From assembly GCA_017555465.1 (NCBI GenBank), contig JAFZGH010000069.1, forward strand, positions 1 to 16,281: 16,281 bases of DNA. Direction: 5' to 3'. The stretch comes from Akkermansia sp. (GTDB lineage: Bacteria > Verrucomicrobiota > Verrucomicrobiia > Verrucomicrobiales > Akkermansiaceae). The translations under genes and the position numbers were made by a program. The notes under the pieces were generated by a model that was not told the origin of the DNA, searched no databases, and saw only the letters and a program-made list of their open reading frames with translations. Below, piece after piece: positions 1-7,559 of the stretch (within the stretch, counting starts at the first letter, position 1; each line of letters opens with the position of its first letter).

Positions 1-60
1 GGCTTTGCGCCTCCGCACCTCGCCCTTCGGGCTCGTGCTACGGCACAAAGCCGCCGCGCG
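1..60. repeat. GC-rich structured sequence with nested inverted repeats
   Basis: A 7-bp outer inverted repeat (GGCTTTG at 1-7, CAAAGCC at 46-52) encloses a GCCC-TTC-GGGC hairpin at 22-32. The sequence is much richer in GC than the AT-rich bases that follow at about 65-105. It has no convincing reading frame. It may be part of a dispersed intergenic repeat or the end of something beyond the left edge; the sequence alone cannot decide. Confidence 0.3.
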
Positions 61-111
61 GCACATTAGACTTGCATCATAGCAAATAAAATGATACAAG
101 ACTCACGCGCA

Positions 112-152
112 AAAGTGTAACCTATGTAGTTGAACTAAAGTGTTACCCATGT
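112..152. repeat. Paired 16-bp direct repeats, IS21-family-end-like
   Basis: AAAGTGTAACCTATGT (112-127) and AAAGTGTTACCCATGT (137-152) match at 14 of 16 positions, and their starts are 25 bp apart. From memory, IS21-family elements carry several copies of a motif of this kind inside their ends as transposase (IstA) binding sites. No istA or istB gene is in the window, so if this is an IS end, the element lies to the left or has decayed. The resemblance is recalled, not searched. Confidence 0.4.
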
Positions 153-194
153 GAGTGGCGCGCCATTACCCTCCATACCCCTCCCCTCGCAGTC

Positions 195-428
195 GTGTAC
201 CGCTGCACCCTCTTCTCCGCCGCCGATGAAACCGGTATAAGCTACAACACTGATGACTGGGCTCAAGCCTCCGCGCTCGAGCTCCTGGCCGAAGAACCCT
301 ACGCCACCTTCCTCCACCGCGACACCGCCGCCGACCTCCGCAACATCCTTGCCGCAGCAGGTCTGAACCCAGCCCGCGCAAGGCAATACGAAGACAGCGA
401 CGGAAAAGCGGTAGTTGTTGCTCTCTAA
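195..428 (+). CDS. Small hypothetical protein, possibly a 5'-truncated gene
   Basis: I do not recognise this 77-residue product. It starts at a GTG and is GC-rich with many C-ending codons, like the core genes and unlike the AT-rich genes that follow. It is acidic and alanine-rich, with probable helices around residues 24-34 and 43-55. The reading frame stays open upstream to a stop at 87-89, through the 112-152 direct repeats, with no ATG in it. The natural start may therefore have been lost, leaving the 3' end of a longer host gene. Overlapping minus-strand frames are also open, but their products are low-complexity (Gly/Arg-rich), so I prefer this strand. No ribosome binding site is visible. 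Confidence 0.4.
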   Translation: MYRCTLFSAADETGISYNTDDWAQASALELLAEEPYATFLHRDTAADLRNILAAAGLNPARARQYEDSDGKAVVVAL

Positions 429-620
429 ACGAGCGACCGTTCATAAACAGGGCAATTTTCATATTCAACAGTCATTACAACGAATAGTTTACATGGCTAC
501 ACAAACAAGTTGCTCGCAATGTATAAAATAAGTTTCTACAACATGCTCAGGCCTACTCCATTTCTCAAAAAAATAGTTCATACGATGACTATATTAATCG
601 TTTTAAAAGACAATTTACGC

Positions 621-653
621 TTGTGTTGATTCGAACAGAAGGTAGAATATAGG
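621..653 (+). promoter_or_regulatory. Possible promoter for the 688-2396 gene pair
   Basis: Two overlapping weak sigma70-like readings exist: TTGTGT (621-626) with a 16-bp gap to TAGAAT (643-648), or TTGATT (626-631) with a 16-bp gap to TATAGG (648-653). Either would give a leader of about 25-35 nt before the ATG at 688. The surrounding 429-687 spacer is AT-rich and I see no gene in it. AT-rich DNA produces such matches by chance. Confidence 0.3.
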
Positions 654-687
654 TAATAAAATTGAATACCCCTCCACTTTCATCCAT

Positions 688-1596
688 ATGCTGAACTTTG
701 AAAAAATAAAACAAGACTTTGACAATTTACTACTCCGTATCATCTCACCCGACAATTTACCTAAAACCATCTTCCACTACACAAGCGCTGATGGACTAAG
801 TGGTATATTAAGCAATGCCCAACTATGGTTCACCAGATGGGACAGTCTAAATGATACAAGTGAGCATAGATATATTCATTCACTCATAAAAACATGTCTT
901 GATGAGCTTAATCTTGATGATAGTTATACTAAATATCTTCATGCTCTTAACGAGACTTTCCTATCATTCAAACAAGATAACGCCAACATACAAATAGATA
1001 AAAACATCTATTTGGCATCATTCTCATCTAACGGAGACTCAGTTCCCATGTGGACATATTATACAAAATCGGCTCAAAATAACGGATACTGCATCGGATT
1101 TGATTCCAATTTTTTACGCGAGTCTTTTAACGAAACGAACTTCTCAATTGCTCCTGTCATCTATAGTGAGAACATACAAAAAGAAATAATTATAAACTTC
1201 ATTAAAATCCTGTATTCTATCTTCGAGCACATACAAAATGAGGCCGAACATGCAAATTATGCAAGAGCCTGTTTTCAGGACTATTTTGAGTATTTTTCTA
1301 CGAAGATAGGATGCTTCTTCAAACTTCCAGAATTTCAACACGAGCAGGAAATTCGAATTCAAATAAGAATCGATTCAAAGCAAGCCATAGAGAAAAATGA
1401 AATCAAAATACGCACATCAAACGGCCTCCTTATCCCGTATATTTCAATCCCTATAAAAAAAGAATCCATAACAGAAATTACATCTTCTCCAACATTAGAA
1501 GCTTCAGCCGCATACAATGGCATAAGAACAGCAGCAACATTATACGGATACTCAGTTGACATCAAACATTCCAAACTTCCCCTTCGAAACATCTAA
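688..1596 (+). CDS. DUF2971 family protein
   Basis: This 302-residue protein has the DUF2971 family layout. It has H30-Y31-T32-S33 followed by a G-I-L segment, then L54-N55-D56 with E59, an S-F-S...M-W-x-Y-Y block at 111-125, G-Y-C-I-G-F at 133-138, an E-x-E-x-R-like segment around 215-224, and a C-terminal S-K-L-P-L-R at 295-300. The family's activity is not established to my knowledge. The early H-Y-T-S and later aromatic/acidic motifs recall ADP-ribosyltransferase-like toxins such as DarT, but that is inference. No signal peptide or membrane segment is seen, so it is probably cytoplasmic. It is AT-rich and uses TTA and CTA leucine codons freely, unlike rpoBC, which suggests horizontal acquisition. 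The next gene starts 2 nt after its stop, so the two are almost certainly co-transcribed. No Shine-Dalgarno sequence precedes the ATG. Confidence 0.8.
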   Translation: MLNFEKIKQDFDNLLLRIISPDNLPKTIFHYTSADGLSGILSNAQLWFTRWDSLNDTSEHRYIHSLIKTCLDELNLDDSYTKYLHALNETFLSFKQDNANIQIDKNIYLASFSSNGDSVPMWTYYTKSAQNNGYCIGFDSNFLRESFNETNFSIAPVIYSENIQKEIIINFIKILYSIFEHIQNEAEHANYARACFQDYFEYFSTKIGCFFKLPEFQHEQEIRIQIRIDSKQAIEKNEIKIRTSNGLLIPYISIPIKKESITEITSSPTLEASAAYNGIRTAATLYGYSVDIKHSKLPLRNI

Positions 1597-1598
1597 GC

Positions 1599-2396
1599 AT
1601 GAACAATAACGCAACAGATTCTAAATTAAAAGAATTAGAATCCTATATTTCCTTTTATGAACATCTCGCCGATAGATCCTCCAATTTCATATCTCCAAAT
1701 GTACATCCACTCATAAATGTGGATCGCTATTTCTACATGAGTCTTTCACATACACTTGACTCTATCCGATATGCTCTTGAAAAAGGGCACGCAAGTGATG
1801 CATGGACACTCTTGCGCAAGTATCATGATACGATTATCACAAATATCGTCTACGATTTGGAGCTTGATGAAAAAAAGTTTGACTTCTTTTCAGAACCGAC
1901 GACCACTCATAAGTGGTTTACAAAAGGAGAAAAAGGCAAGCTCTTTAAATATTCCAAGTTTGTTCAAAAAATTGCCGGCTCAGAAAAAACTAGCGAAATC
2001 TTTCAACTAACGTACGACCAGACTCTTCACGATGGAATCAGAGATAGGTGCAACAACAATGCTCACATTAATTATTTCTACAATCTACTCAGAAACGACC
2101 CTGATTTGTATGTGAATCGGGAAAGGAAATGGCTTCAACGCTTCCTAATCGATGTAAAAGAGTTATTTGTGTTTCATATATGCCTAACCTTTATCCTGCA
2201 TGAAGTTTATATGCTTGCGGAGGACTACCTCGACTATTTAGAATTCAACATGCCCCCTCCTCCCGGTTGTGACACATGGCCTGATATGAAATTCCAAGCA
2301 ATTCTGTACAACGTCATTGAGCCATACAATCCAGAGGCAGCAAATTATCTGAGAAAAAACACTATACTCGATTTAGATAAAACCTTCGACGATTAG
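1599..2396 (+). CDS. Uncharacterised helical protein with HEPN-like R-x5-H motif
   Basis: This 265-residue protein is not one I can name. It appears mostly alpha-helical, cytoplasmic and rich in aromatic and charged residues. Around residues 148-156 is R-D-R-C-N-N-N-A-H, giving R150-x5-H156, followed by I-N-Y-F-Y-N-L-L. This resembles the R-x4-6-H catalytic motif of HEPN ribonucleases, in which N and H close to the arginine are typical. Residues 186-215 form a long hydrophobic/aromatic helix (F-V-F-H-I-C-L-T-F-I-L-H) that could pack in a HEPN bundle rather than cross a membrane. A proline run lies at 219-222. The start is the ATG 2 nt after the DUF2971 stop, and the AT-rich composition matches that gene, so both belong to one module. 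A HEPN RNase or an AbiV/AbiF-like role is a hypothesis only. Confidence 0.75.
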   Translation: MNNNATDSKLKELESYISFYEHLADRSSNFISPNVHPLINVDRYFYMSLSHTLDSIRYALEKGHASDAWTLLRKYHDTIITNIVYDLELDEKKFDFFSEPTTTHKWFTKGEKGKLFKYSKFVQKIAGSEKTSEIFQLTYDQTLHDGIRDRCNNNAHINYFYNLLRNDPDLYVNRERKWLQRFLIDVKELFVFHICLTFILHEVYMLAEDYLDYLEFNMPPPPGCDTWPDMKFQAILYNVIEPYNPEAANYLRKNTILDLDKTFDD

Positions 2397-2457
2397 TACC
2401 GTGGCTTCTCAAAAGAATACGTACTTTCTAGCATAAATTAGGTTAGACTTATAATAC

Positions 2458-2793
2458 TTACATCCCTATTTGGGATGTCTTTGGTTCTCCCTGCTCTATC
2501 CTTTTCGCAATTTCTCTTGCAAGCGCTTCCTGTTCAGCTTTTGCTCTCTGTTCGCGGGCAGCACTAGCAGCGTGATGAATTCCCTGTTTAGCACCTTCAG
2601 CCAGGAAATCGACTAAGTCACACCATTCTTCCTCCTCCTTATCAATAGAGTCAGATATCCTGTTATTTATTGCTGATTTCTCCGCAAACTTCTCAATAGG
2701 ATTCTGGTAGAGCGTGTAATCAATGGTTGTCTTCAGAATTCTTGCCGTCTGGGCGGTGATTCCTTTTTCGTTATTTATTTGGTTATTGTTCAT
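2458..2793 (-). CDS. Small hypothetical protein with charged C-terminal helix
   Basis: This 111-residue product is not recognised. It starts with an asparagine-rich stretch (M-N-N-N). It has a very acidic segment at 51-57 (D-K-E-E-E-E-W) and ends in a long Ala/Glu/Arg/Lys helix at about 75-103 that could form a coiled coil. A TAA lies one codon upstream of the ATG, so the start cannot be further upstream. It converges with the HEPN-like gene, 61 bp separating their ends, and lies downstream of rpoC in the same direction. A near-consensus promoter sits about 90 bp upstream, which supports it being expressed. Composition is intermediate between the AT-rich pair and the core genes. It could be a small regulatory or antitoxin-like protein, but nothing proves this. 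Confidence 0.6.
   Translation of the reverse strand: MNNNQINNEKGITAQTARILKTTIDYTLYQNPIEKFAEKSAINNRISDSIDKEEEEWCDLVDFLAEGAKQGIHHAASAAREQRAKAEQEALAREIAKRIEQGEPKTSQIGM
2460..2478. terminator. Short hairpin between convergent genes
   Basis: A perfect 7-bp inverted repeat (ACATCCC at 2460-2466, GGGATGT at 2472-2478, 5-nt loop) overlaps the stop end of the minus-strand small gene. On the plus strand it is followed by CTTTGGTT, and on the minus strand by an A/T-rich tract without a U-run. It may act as a weak bidirectional terminator between the convergent genes. Confidence 0.3.
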
Positions 2794-2882
2794 TTTTTAG
2801 GTGTTGGGGTTTGTAATTTGGAATGCAGAAACCTACTTATTCACGAAGCAAGTGAAAGAGGGATTCTTCTTTCCTTGGCGGC

Positions 2883-2910
2883 ATTCTAGCACGTTTTTTG
2901 ACGCTGTCTA
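2883..2910 (-). promoter_or_regulatory. Sigma70-like promoter of the 2458-2793 gene
   Basis: Read on the minus strand, TAGACA (2905-2910, 5 of 6 to TTGACA) is followed after 16 bp by TAGAAT (2883-2888, 5 of 6 to TATAAT). Transcription would start near 2876 and give a leader of about 80 nt before the ATG at 2793. The leader contains a small inverted repeat, TTCAC-7 nt-GTGAA, at 2840-2856. Confidence 0.5.
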
Positions 2911-3000
2911 TACAAACTTTCGTCTTTCAGAAAAACAATTATTTACATCCATTTCAACAGCCCTTTTCACCGGGAAAAGCGGGGTGGAGGCGCGAGGCAG

Positions 3001-3164
3001 GAAGAGCGATGAGCAACGGCGCGAGGGATACTTTGCAGTGGGCTTCTGGGGCGCGTGAGAGGGACTAAGGGCGGGTTAGAGTCAGCTTCCCAAGGAAGGG
3101 GGCGCAAACGCGGTCTGAGGGGCGCTGGGGGCTTGGGGAGGGGTACAGGCGGGGTGTATGCAAG
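3001..3164 (-). promoter_or_regulatory. C-rich, G-poor transcript stretch downstream of rpoC (possible Rho utilisation region)
   Basis: The 2794-3225 interval has no convincing gene. Within it, by hand count, plus-strand bases 3001-3164 contain about 77 G and 29 C, so a minus-strand transcript running on from rpoC would be strongly C-rich and G-poor. Rho utilisation sites have this character. It lies just past the rpoC hairpin, which lacks a U-tract in this direction. The role in Rho-dependent termination is inferred. Confidence 0.35.
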
Positions 3165-3209
3165 ATGCCCGGCATTGCGGAGGGGCAATGCCGGGCATGA
3201 GAGTTTTTT
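3165..3209 (+). terminator. Strong 14-bp hairpin with T-tract on the plus strand
   Basis: A perfect 14-bp stem (3165-3178 with 3185-3198, 6-nt loop GGAGGG) lies 27 bp past the rpoC stop. On the plus strand it is followed by GAGAG and T6 (3204-3209), the order of an intrinsic terminator. On the minus strand the six A residues precede the stem, and only CTTGCATACA follows. It may end the rpoC transcript structurally, but its sequence better suits stopping plus-strand transcripts that would run antisense into rpoC. Confidence 0.6.
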
Positions 3210-3225
3210 GCTTTAGCAGGTGGCT

Positions 3226-6200
3226 TTAGTCATCTGCACCCACGGAGAGGGTGTCATCGGGCAGCGGGAGTTCCTCGTCGTCCATGTAGGTGGCACGGGG
3301 AATGGGGGTTGCGCCCTCGGCGGGTTCCACCACGATGTTGCGGTACTGGGAGAAGCCGGTACCAGCGGGGATGAGGTGACCCAGGATGACGTTTTCCTTG
3401 AAGCCTTCCAGCATATCCACCTTGCCCAGGGTGGCAGCCTCGGTGAGGACGCGCGTGGTGTCCTGGAAGGAGGCGGCGGAGATGAAGGAGTCGGTCTTGA
3501 GGGAGGCCTTGGTGATGCCCAGGAGGATGGGCTCGCAGTCTGCCGGACGGCCATGCTGCTCCACGGTCTCCTTGTTGATGCGGGAGAGGGTGGTGCGGTC
3601 GACTTCGTCGCCCCAGAGGAGGCCGGTGTCGCCGGGGTCCTTGACGCGTACCTTGCGGAGCATCTGGGAAACGATGATTTCGACGTGCTTGTCGTTGATT
3701 TCCACACCCTGGACGCGGTAGACCTGCTGCACCTTGTTGACGAGGTGTTCCTGCAGGGCTTCCTTGCCGCAGATGCGGAGGATTTCATCGGAGGCTTCGG
3801 AGCCGTCGGACAGGGGTTCACCGGCGCGTACGTAGTCACCGTCGTGGACGATGATGTGGCGGTCCATGGGCACGAGGTGCTTGATGGAGATGGTGCCCTC
3901 GTACTCATCGCTGTTCTGCAGCTTGGAGGAGCGCTTGCGGGTCTTGGTGGCGGCTTCCTTGGCAGCGGCGTCGCGGTAGATGGTGACGACCTTCTTGCCG
4001 CGGATCATGGCGTCGTCGATGGCGACGATACCGTCCATTTCGGCCAGGGTGCAGGTGTCCTTCGGGCGGCGGGCTTCGAAGAGCTCGGCCACGCGGGGAA
4101 GACCACCGGTAATGTCGTTTGTCTTCTGCACCTTGCGGGGAGTCTTGGCCAGCTGAGTACCGGCGGCAATCTTCTGCTTGTTGTTCACCACGAGGTAGGC
4201 ACCGGTGGGGATGGCGTACACCTTGGGCTTGTCCTTGTCGGAGCCGGGCTTGGCGGTGTGCACGATGACGCGCGGGGCGAGGTCCTGGCGGTGGTCGATG
4301 ATGACGGTAGTACCCTTACCGGATTCGGTGTGACCGGTCTCGGTGCGGCAGGTAATGCCTTCAATCATGTCCTGGAATTCCACGGTACCGCCTACATCGG
4401 CGATGACGGGAATGGCGAAGGGATCCCATTCGGCGATGACTGCACCGGCCTCGATGGCGGCGCCGTCCTTGACGCGAAGCACGGCACCCATGGTGAGGGA
4501 GTAGGATTCGAGTTCCTTACCCTCGGCGTCGTAGATCTTCACGCCGCCGTTCTTGCAGAGCACGACCATGTTGCCGTTTTCGTCCTCTACGCAGCGGTCG
4601 CGCAGGTTTTCGTCGTAAATGACGGTACCGTTGCTCTTGGCGGTGTATTCGGGACGGCTGGCAGCTGCGGTAGCCGTACCACCCACGTGGAAGGTACGCA
4701 TGGTGAGCTGGGTACCGGGTTCACCGATGGACTGGGCAGCGATGATACCCACGGCTTCACCGACCTTGACGCTCTGGCCGGTGGCCAGGTTGAGGCCGTA
4801 GCACTTGGCGCAGCAGCCCTTGGAGAGGTCGCAGGTGAGCACGGAACGCACCTTCACCTTCTCGATACCCACCTTCTCGATGCGCTTGGCGGCTTCGTCG
4901 GTGATGATTTCGTTCTTGGCTACGATGAGTTCGCGAGTGGTCGGATCGTAGATATCGTCGCAGGTCACGCGGCCGTAGATACGCTGGGCCAGGGAGGCGA
5001 TTTCGTCTTCACCGTCAAAGATGGCGGTCATGGTGATGCCGTTCTCGGTGCCGCAATCCAGATCGCGCACAATCACGTCCTGGGCCACGTCCACGAGCTT
5101 ACGGGTCATGTAACCGGAGTCAGCGGTCTTAAGAGCGGTGTCAGCCAGACCCTTACGGGCACCGTGGGTGGAAATGAAGTATTCCAGCACGGAGAGACCT
5201 TCGCGGAAGTTGGAGGTAATGGGGCGTTCGATAATTTCGCCGGAGGGCTTGGCCATAAGACCACGCATACCGGAGAGCTGCTTAATCTGAGCCTTGTTAC
5301 CACGGGCGCCGGAGTCGACCATCATGTAGAGCGGGCTGGCCACGGCAGAACCTTCGTTGAATTCCAGCTTGGTGTAGAGTTCCTTCTGGATGGCATCGGT
5401 AGCGGAGGACCAGATGTTAATCACCTTTTCATAGCGTTCGCCGTTGGTGATAAGACCTTCCTCGTACTGCTCGGTCACCTTGGCAACCTCTTCGTATGCG
5501 TTGGAAATCACGCCGTCCTTGTTCTCGGGCACCACCATGTCCACGATACCGATGGAGCAACCGGAGCGGGTAGCTTCCTTATAGCCGAGGGACTTGAGGG
5601 CGTCGAGGGTTTCGACGGTCTTCTTCTGGCCGCAGGTCTGGTAGCAGCGCCAGATGATGTCACCGAGCTGCTTCTTACCCACGTTGCGGTTGATGTAACC
5701 GATCTCATCCGGCCAGATTTCGTTGAAACGCACGCGGCCGGCAGTGGTCACGATGGTCTTGCGGCCCACGTTCTCCTGGTTGTAGGCAAGCTTGTCGAAC
5801 TCGGCGCCGGTCTTGCCGTAATCCGGGTTCTTGAGGCGGATCCATTCGTGGTAGCCAATCTTGCGGGCAGCAATGGCGAACTCCACTTCGGAGATGGATT
5901 CGAAGAGGGGCAGCAGGTCCTGGTTATCCTGATGTTCCTTGACTTCCTTGGCACGGGTGTGCGTGAGGTAGTAGGAACCCAGAATGATATCCTGAGACGG
6001 CGTGCAGATGGGCTTGCCGGAGGCCGGGGAGAAGATGTTGTTGGGAGCCAGCATGAGGAGGCGGGCCTCCAGCTGGGCTTCCACGCTGAGCGGAACGTGC
6101 ACAGCCATCTGGTCACCGTCGAAGTCAGCGTTGTAACCGGTACACACGAGCGGGTGCAGACGGATAGCGGAACCTTCGATAAGCACAGGCTCGAAAGCCT

Positions 6201-7500
6201 GGATGGAGAGGCGGTGCAGCGTAGGAGCACGGTTCAGGAACACCGGGTGGCCCTTGGTCACTTCTTCCAGGATATCCCAGACGATGGCTTCCTTGCGGTC
6301 AATCATCTTCTTGGCAGAGCGCACGGTGTGCACATAGCCGAGTTCCTTGAGGCGGTGGATGATGAAGGGTTCGAACAGGCTCAGGGCCATCTTCTTGGGA
6401 AGACCGCACTGGTTCATCTTCAGGTTCGGACCAATCACAATCACGGAACGGCCGGAGTAGTCCACACGCTTACCGAGCAGGTTCTGACGGAAGCGGCCGC
6501 TCTTGCCCTTCAGCATATCGGACAGAGACTTGAGCGGGCGGTTGCCGGCGCCAGTCACGTGGCGGCCGTGGCGGCCGTTGTCGAACAGGGCGTCCACAGC
6601 TTCCTGGAGCATGCGCATTTCGTTGCGCTTAATCACCTCAGGAGTCTGAAGAGCGGCCAGCTCGCGCAGACGGTTGTTACGGTTGATGACGCGGCGGTAC
6701 AGGTCGTTCAGGTCGCTGGTGGCGAAACGGCCACCGGGCAGCGGAACGAGGGGACGCAGGTCCGGGGGAATCACCGGCAGGGTGGTGAGCACCATCCACT
6801 CCGGCTTGCAGCCGCTGGTGCGGAAGCCCTGCACGAGCTGCAGGCGCTTGGCCAGCTTACGCTTGTTCTGCTTGGAGTTGGTCTTCTCCATCTCCTGGCG
6901 CAGCTCGTCCACGAGGGCATCCAGGTCGATGGTGGCCAGCAGGCGCTGGATAGCGGCGGCACCCATGGCTGCTTCGGGAGCGTCATCGCCGTAGTCGTCC
7001 ACGAGTTCGTCGTATTCCTCCTCGGTCAGAATCTGGCCGCGTTCGATACCGGCCACGTCGCGGGGGTCGATGACGATGTAGTCCTCGTAGTAAATCACGC
7101 GCTCCAGGTCACGGGCGGTGAGGTCGAGCATGAGGCCGATGCGGCTGGGCATGCACTTGTAGAACCAGATGTGGGTTACCGGCACAGCCAGGTTGATGTG
7201 GCCCATGCGTTCACGGCGCACACGGGAGGAAGTCACCTCCACGCCGCAGCGGTCACAGACCATGCCCTTGTTCTTGGCGCGCTTGTAGCGGCCGCAGGAG
7301 CACTCCATGTCGCGGGTCGGGCCGAAGATGCGTTCGCAGAACAGACCGCCCTTTTCAGGCTTGAAGGTGCGGTAGTTAATCGTCTCGGGGTTCTTGACCT
7401 CGCCGCTGGACCAGCTCAGGATGTCATCCGGGCTGGCCACGGTGATGCAAACCTGATCGAAGTTCTTGGGCTTCTCGTTGTTAAGGTCGTTAAAAGACAT
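3226..7500 (-). CDS. rpoC: DNA-directed RNA polymerase subunit beta'
   Basis: The 1424-residue beta' subunit forms the catalytic core of RNA polymerase with beta. The N-terminal zinc site is C67, C69, C82, C85. The catalytic motif N-A-D-F-D-G-D-Q-M is at 457-465, with Mg-binding D459, D461 and D463. The bridge helix and trigger loop region spans about 731-808. The second zinc site is C816, C890, C897, C900 with an extra C896. The C-terminal block S-F-I-S-A-A-S-F-Q-D-T-T-R is at 1338-1350. Length is close to E. coli RpoC (1407). The ATG at 7500 follows the rpoB stop by 69 bp; that spacer contains a hairpin. No Shine-Dalgarno sequence is seen; the 15 nt upstream are G-free. The gene uses no TTA, CTA or TCA codon. 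It is the last gene of the cluster. Confidence 0.98.
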   Translation of the reverse strand: MSFNDLNNEKPKNFDQVCITVASPDDILSWSSGEVKNPETINYRTFKPEKGGLFCERIFGPTRDMECSCGRYKRAKNKGMVCDRCGVEVTSSRVRRERMGHINLAVPVTHIWFYKCMPSRIGLMLDLTARDLERVIYYEDYIVIDPRDVAGIERGQILTEEEYDELVDDYGDDAPEAAMGAAAIQRLLATIDLDALVDELRQEMEKTNSKQNKRKLAKRLQLVQGFRTSGCKPEWMVLTTLPVIPPDLRPLVPLPGGRFATSDLNDLYRRVINRNNRLRELAALQTPEVIKRNEMRMLQEAVDALFDNGRHGRHVTGAGNRPLKSLSDMLKGKSGRFRQNLLGKRVDYSGRSVIVIGPNLKMNQCGLPKKMALSLFEPFIIHRLKELGYVHTVRSAKKMIDRKEAIVWDILEEVTKGHPVFLNRAPTLHRLSIQAFEPVLIEGSAIRLHPLVCTGYNADFDGDQMAVHVPLSVEAQLEARLLMLAPNNIFSPASGKPICTPSQDIILGSYYLTHTRAKEVKEHQDNQDLLPLFESISEVEFAIAARKIGYHEWIRLKNPDYGKTGAEFDKLAYNQENVGRKTIVTTAGRVRFNEIWPDEIGYINRNVGKKQLGDIIWRCYQTCGQKKTVETLDALKSLGYKEATRSGCSIGIVDMVVPENKDGVISNAYEEVAKVTEQYEEGLITNGERYEKVINIWSSATDAIQKELYTKLEFNEGSAVASPLYMMVDSGARGNKAQIKQLSGMRGLMAKPSGEIIERPITSNFREGLSVLEYFISTHGARKGLADTALKTADSGYMTRKLVDVAQDVIVRDLDCGTENGITMTAIFDGEDEIASLAQRIYGRVTCDDIYDPTTRELIVAKNEIITDEAAKRIEKVGIEKVKVRSVLTCDLSKGCCAKCYGLNLATGQSVKVGEAVGIIAAQSIGEPGTQLTMRTFHVGGTATAAASRPEYTAKSNGTVIYDENLRDRCVEDENGNMVVLCKNGGVKIYDAEGKELESYSLTMGAVLRVKDGAAIEAGAVIAEWDPFAIPVIADVGGTVEFQDMIEGITCRTETGHTESGKGTTVIIDHRQDLAPRVIVHTAKPGSDKDKPKVYAIPTGAYLVVNNKQKIAAGTQLAKTPRKVQKTNDITGGLPRVAELFEARRPKDTCTLAEMDGIVAIDDAMIRGKKVVTIYRDAAAKEAATKTRKRSSKLQNSDEYEGTISIKHLVPMDRHIIVHDGDYVRAGEPLSDGSEASDEILRICGKEALQEHLVNKVQQVYRVQGVEINDKHVEIIVSQMLRKVRVKDPGDTGLLWGDEVDRTTLSRINKETVEQHGRPADCEPILLGITKASLKTDSFISAASFQDTTRVLTEAATLGKVDMLEGFKENVILGHLIPAGTGFSQYRNIVVEPAEGATPIPRATYMDDEELPLPDDTLSVGADD

Positions 7501-7530
7501 ATTGGTGTAGATTTGAGAGGTTTGGGAATT

Positions 7531-7559
7531 GCCGCCCGGACCGTTTACGCCCGGGCGGC
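7531..7559 (-). other. rpoB-rpoC intergenic hairpin
   Basis: A perfect 9-bp GC-only stem (GCCGCCCGG at 7531-7539, CCGGGCGGC at 7551-7559) with an 11-nt loop lies about 10 bp past the rpoB stop and 30 bp before rpoC. In the RNA it is followed by AATTCCCAAACC, with no U-tract, so it is not an intrinsic terminator. It could be an RNase processing or stabilising element between the two cistrons. Confidence 0.6.

Noticed and set aside
166..468. Minus-strand frame opposite the 77-residue ORF
   Set aside because: The product is an arginine- and glycine-rich low-complexity sequence, as expected from the antisense of a GC-rich coding region.
464..2961. TTCAACAG at 464-471 and 2954-2961 as flanking att or target-site repeats
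   Set aside because: An 8-bp match over 2.5 kb is expected by chance, the flanks differ, and no integrase gene is present.
2801..3058. Plus-strand frame of 85 codons beginning with GTG
   Set aside because: It spans the change from AT-rich to GC-rich DNA, overlaps the promoter of the minus-strand gene, and has no recognisable protein character.
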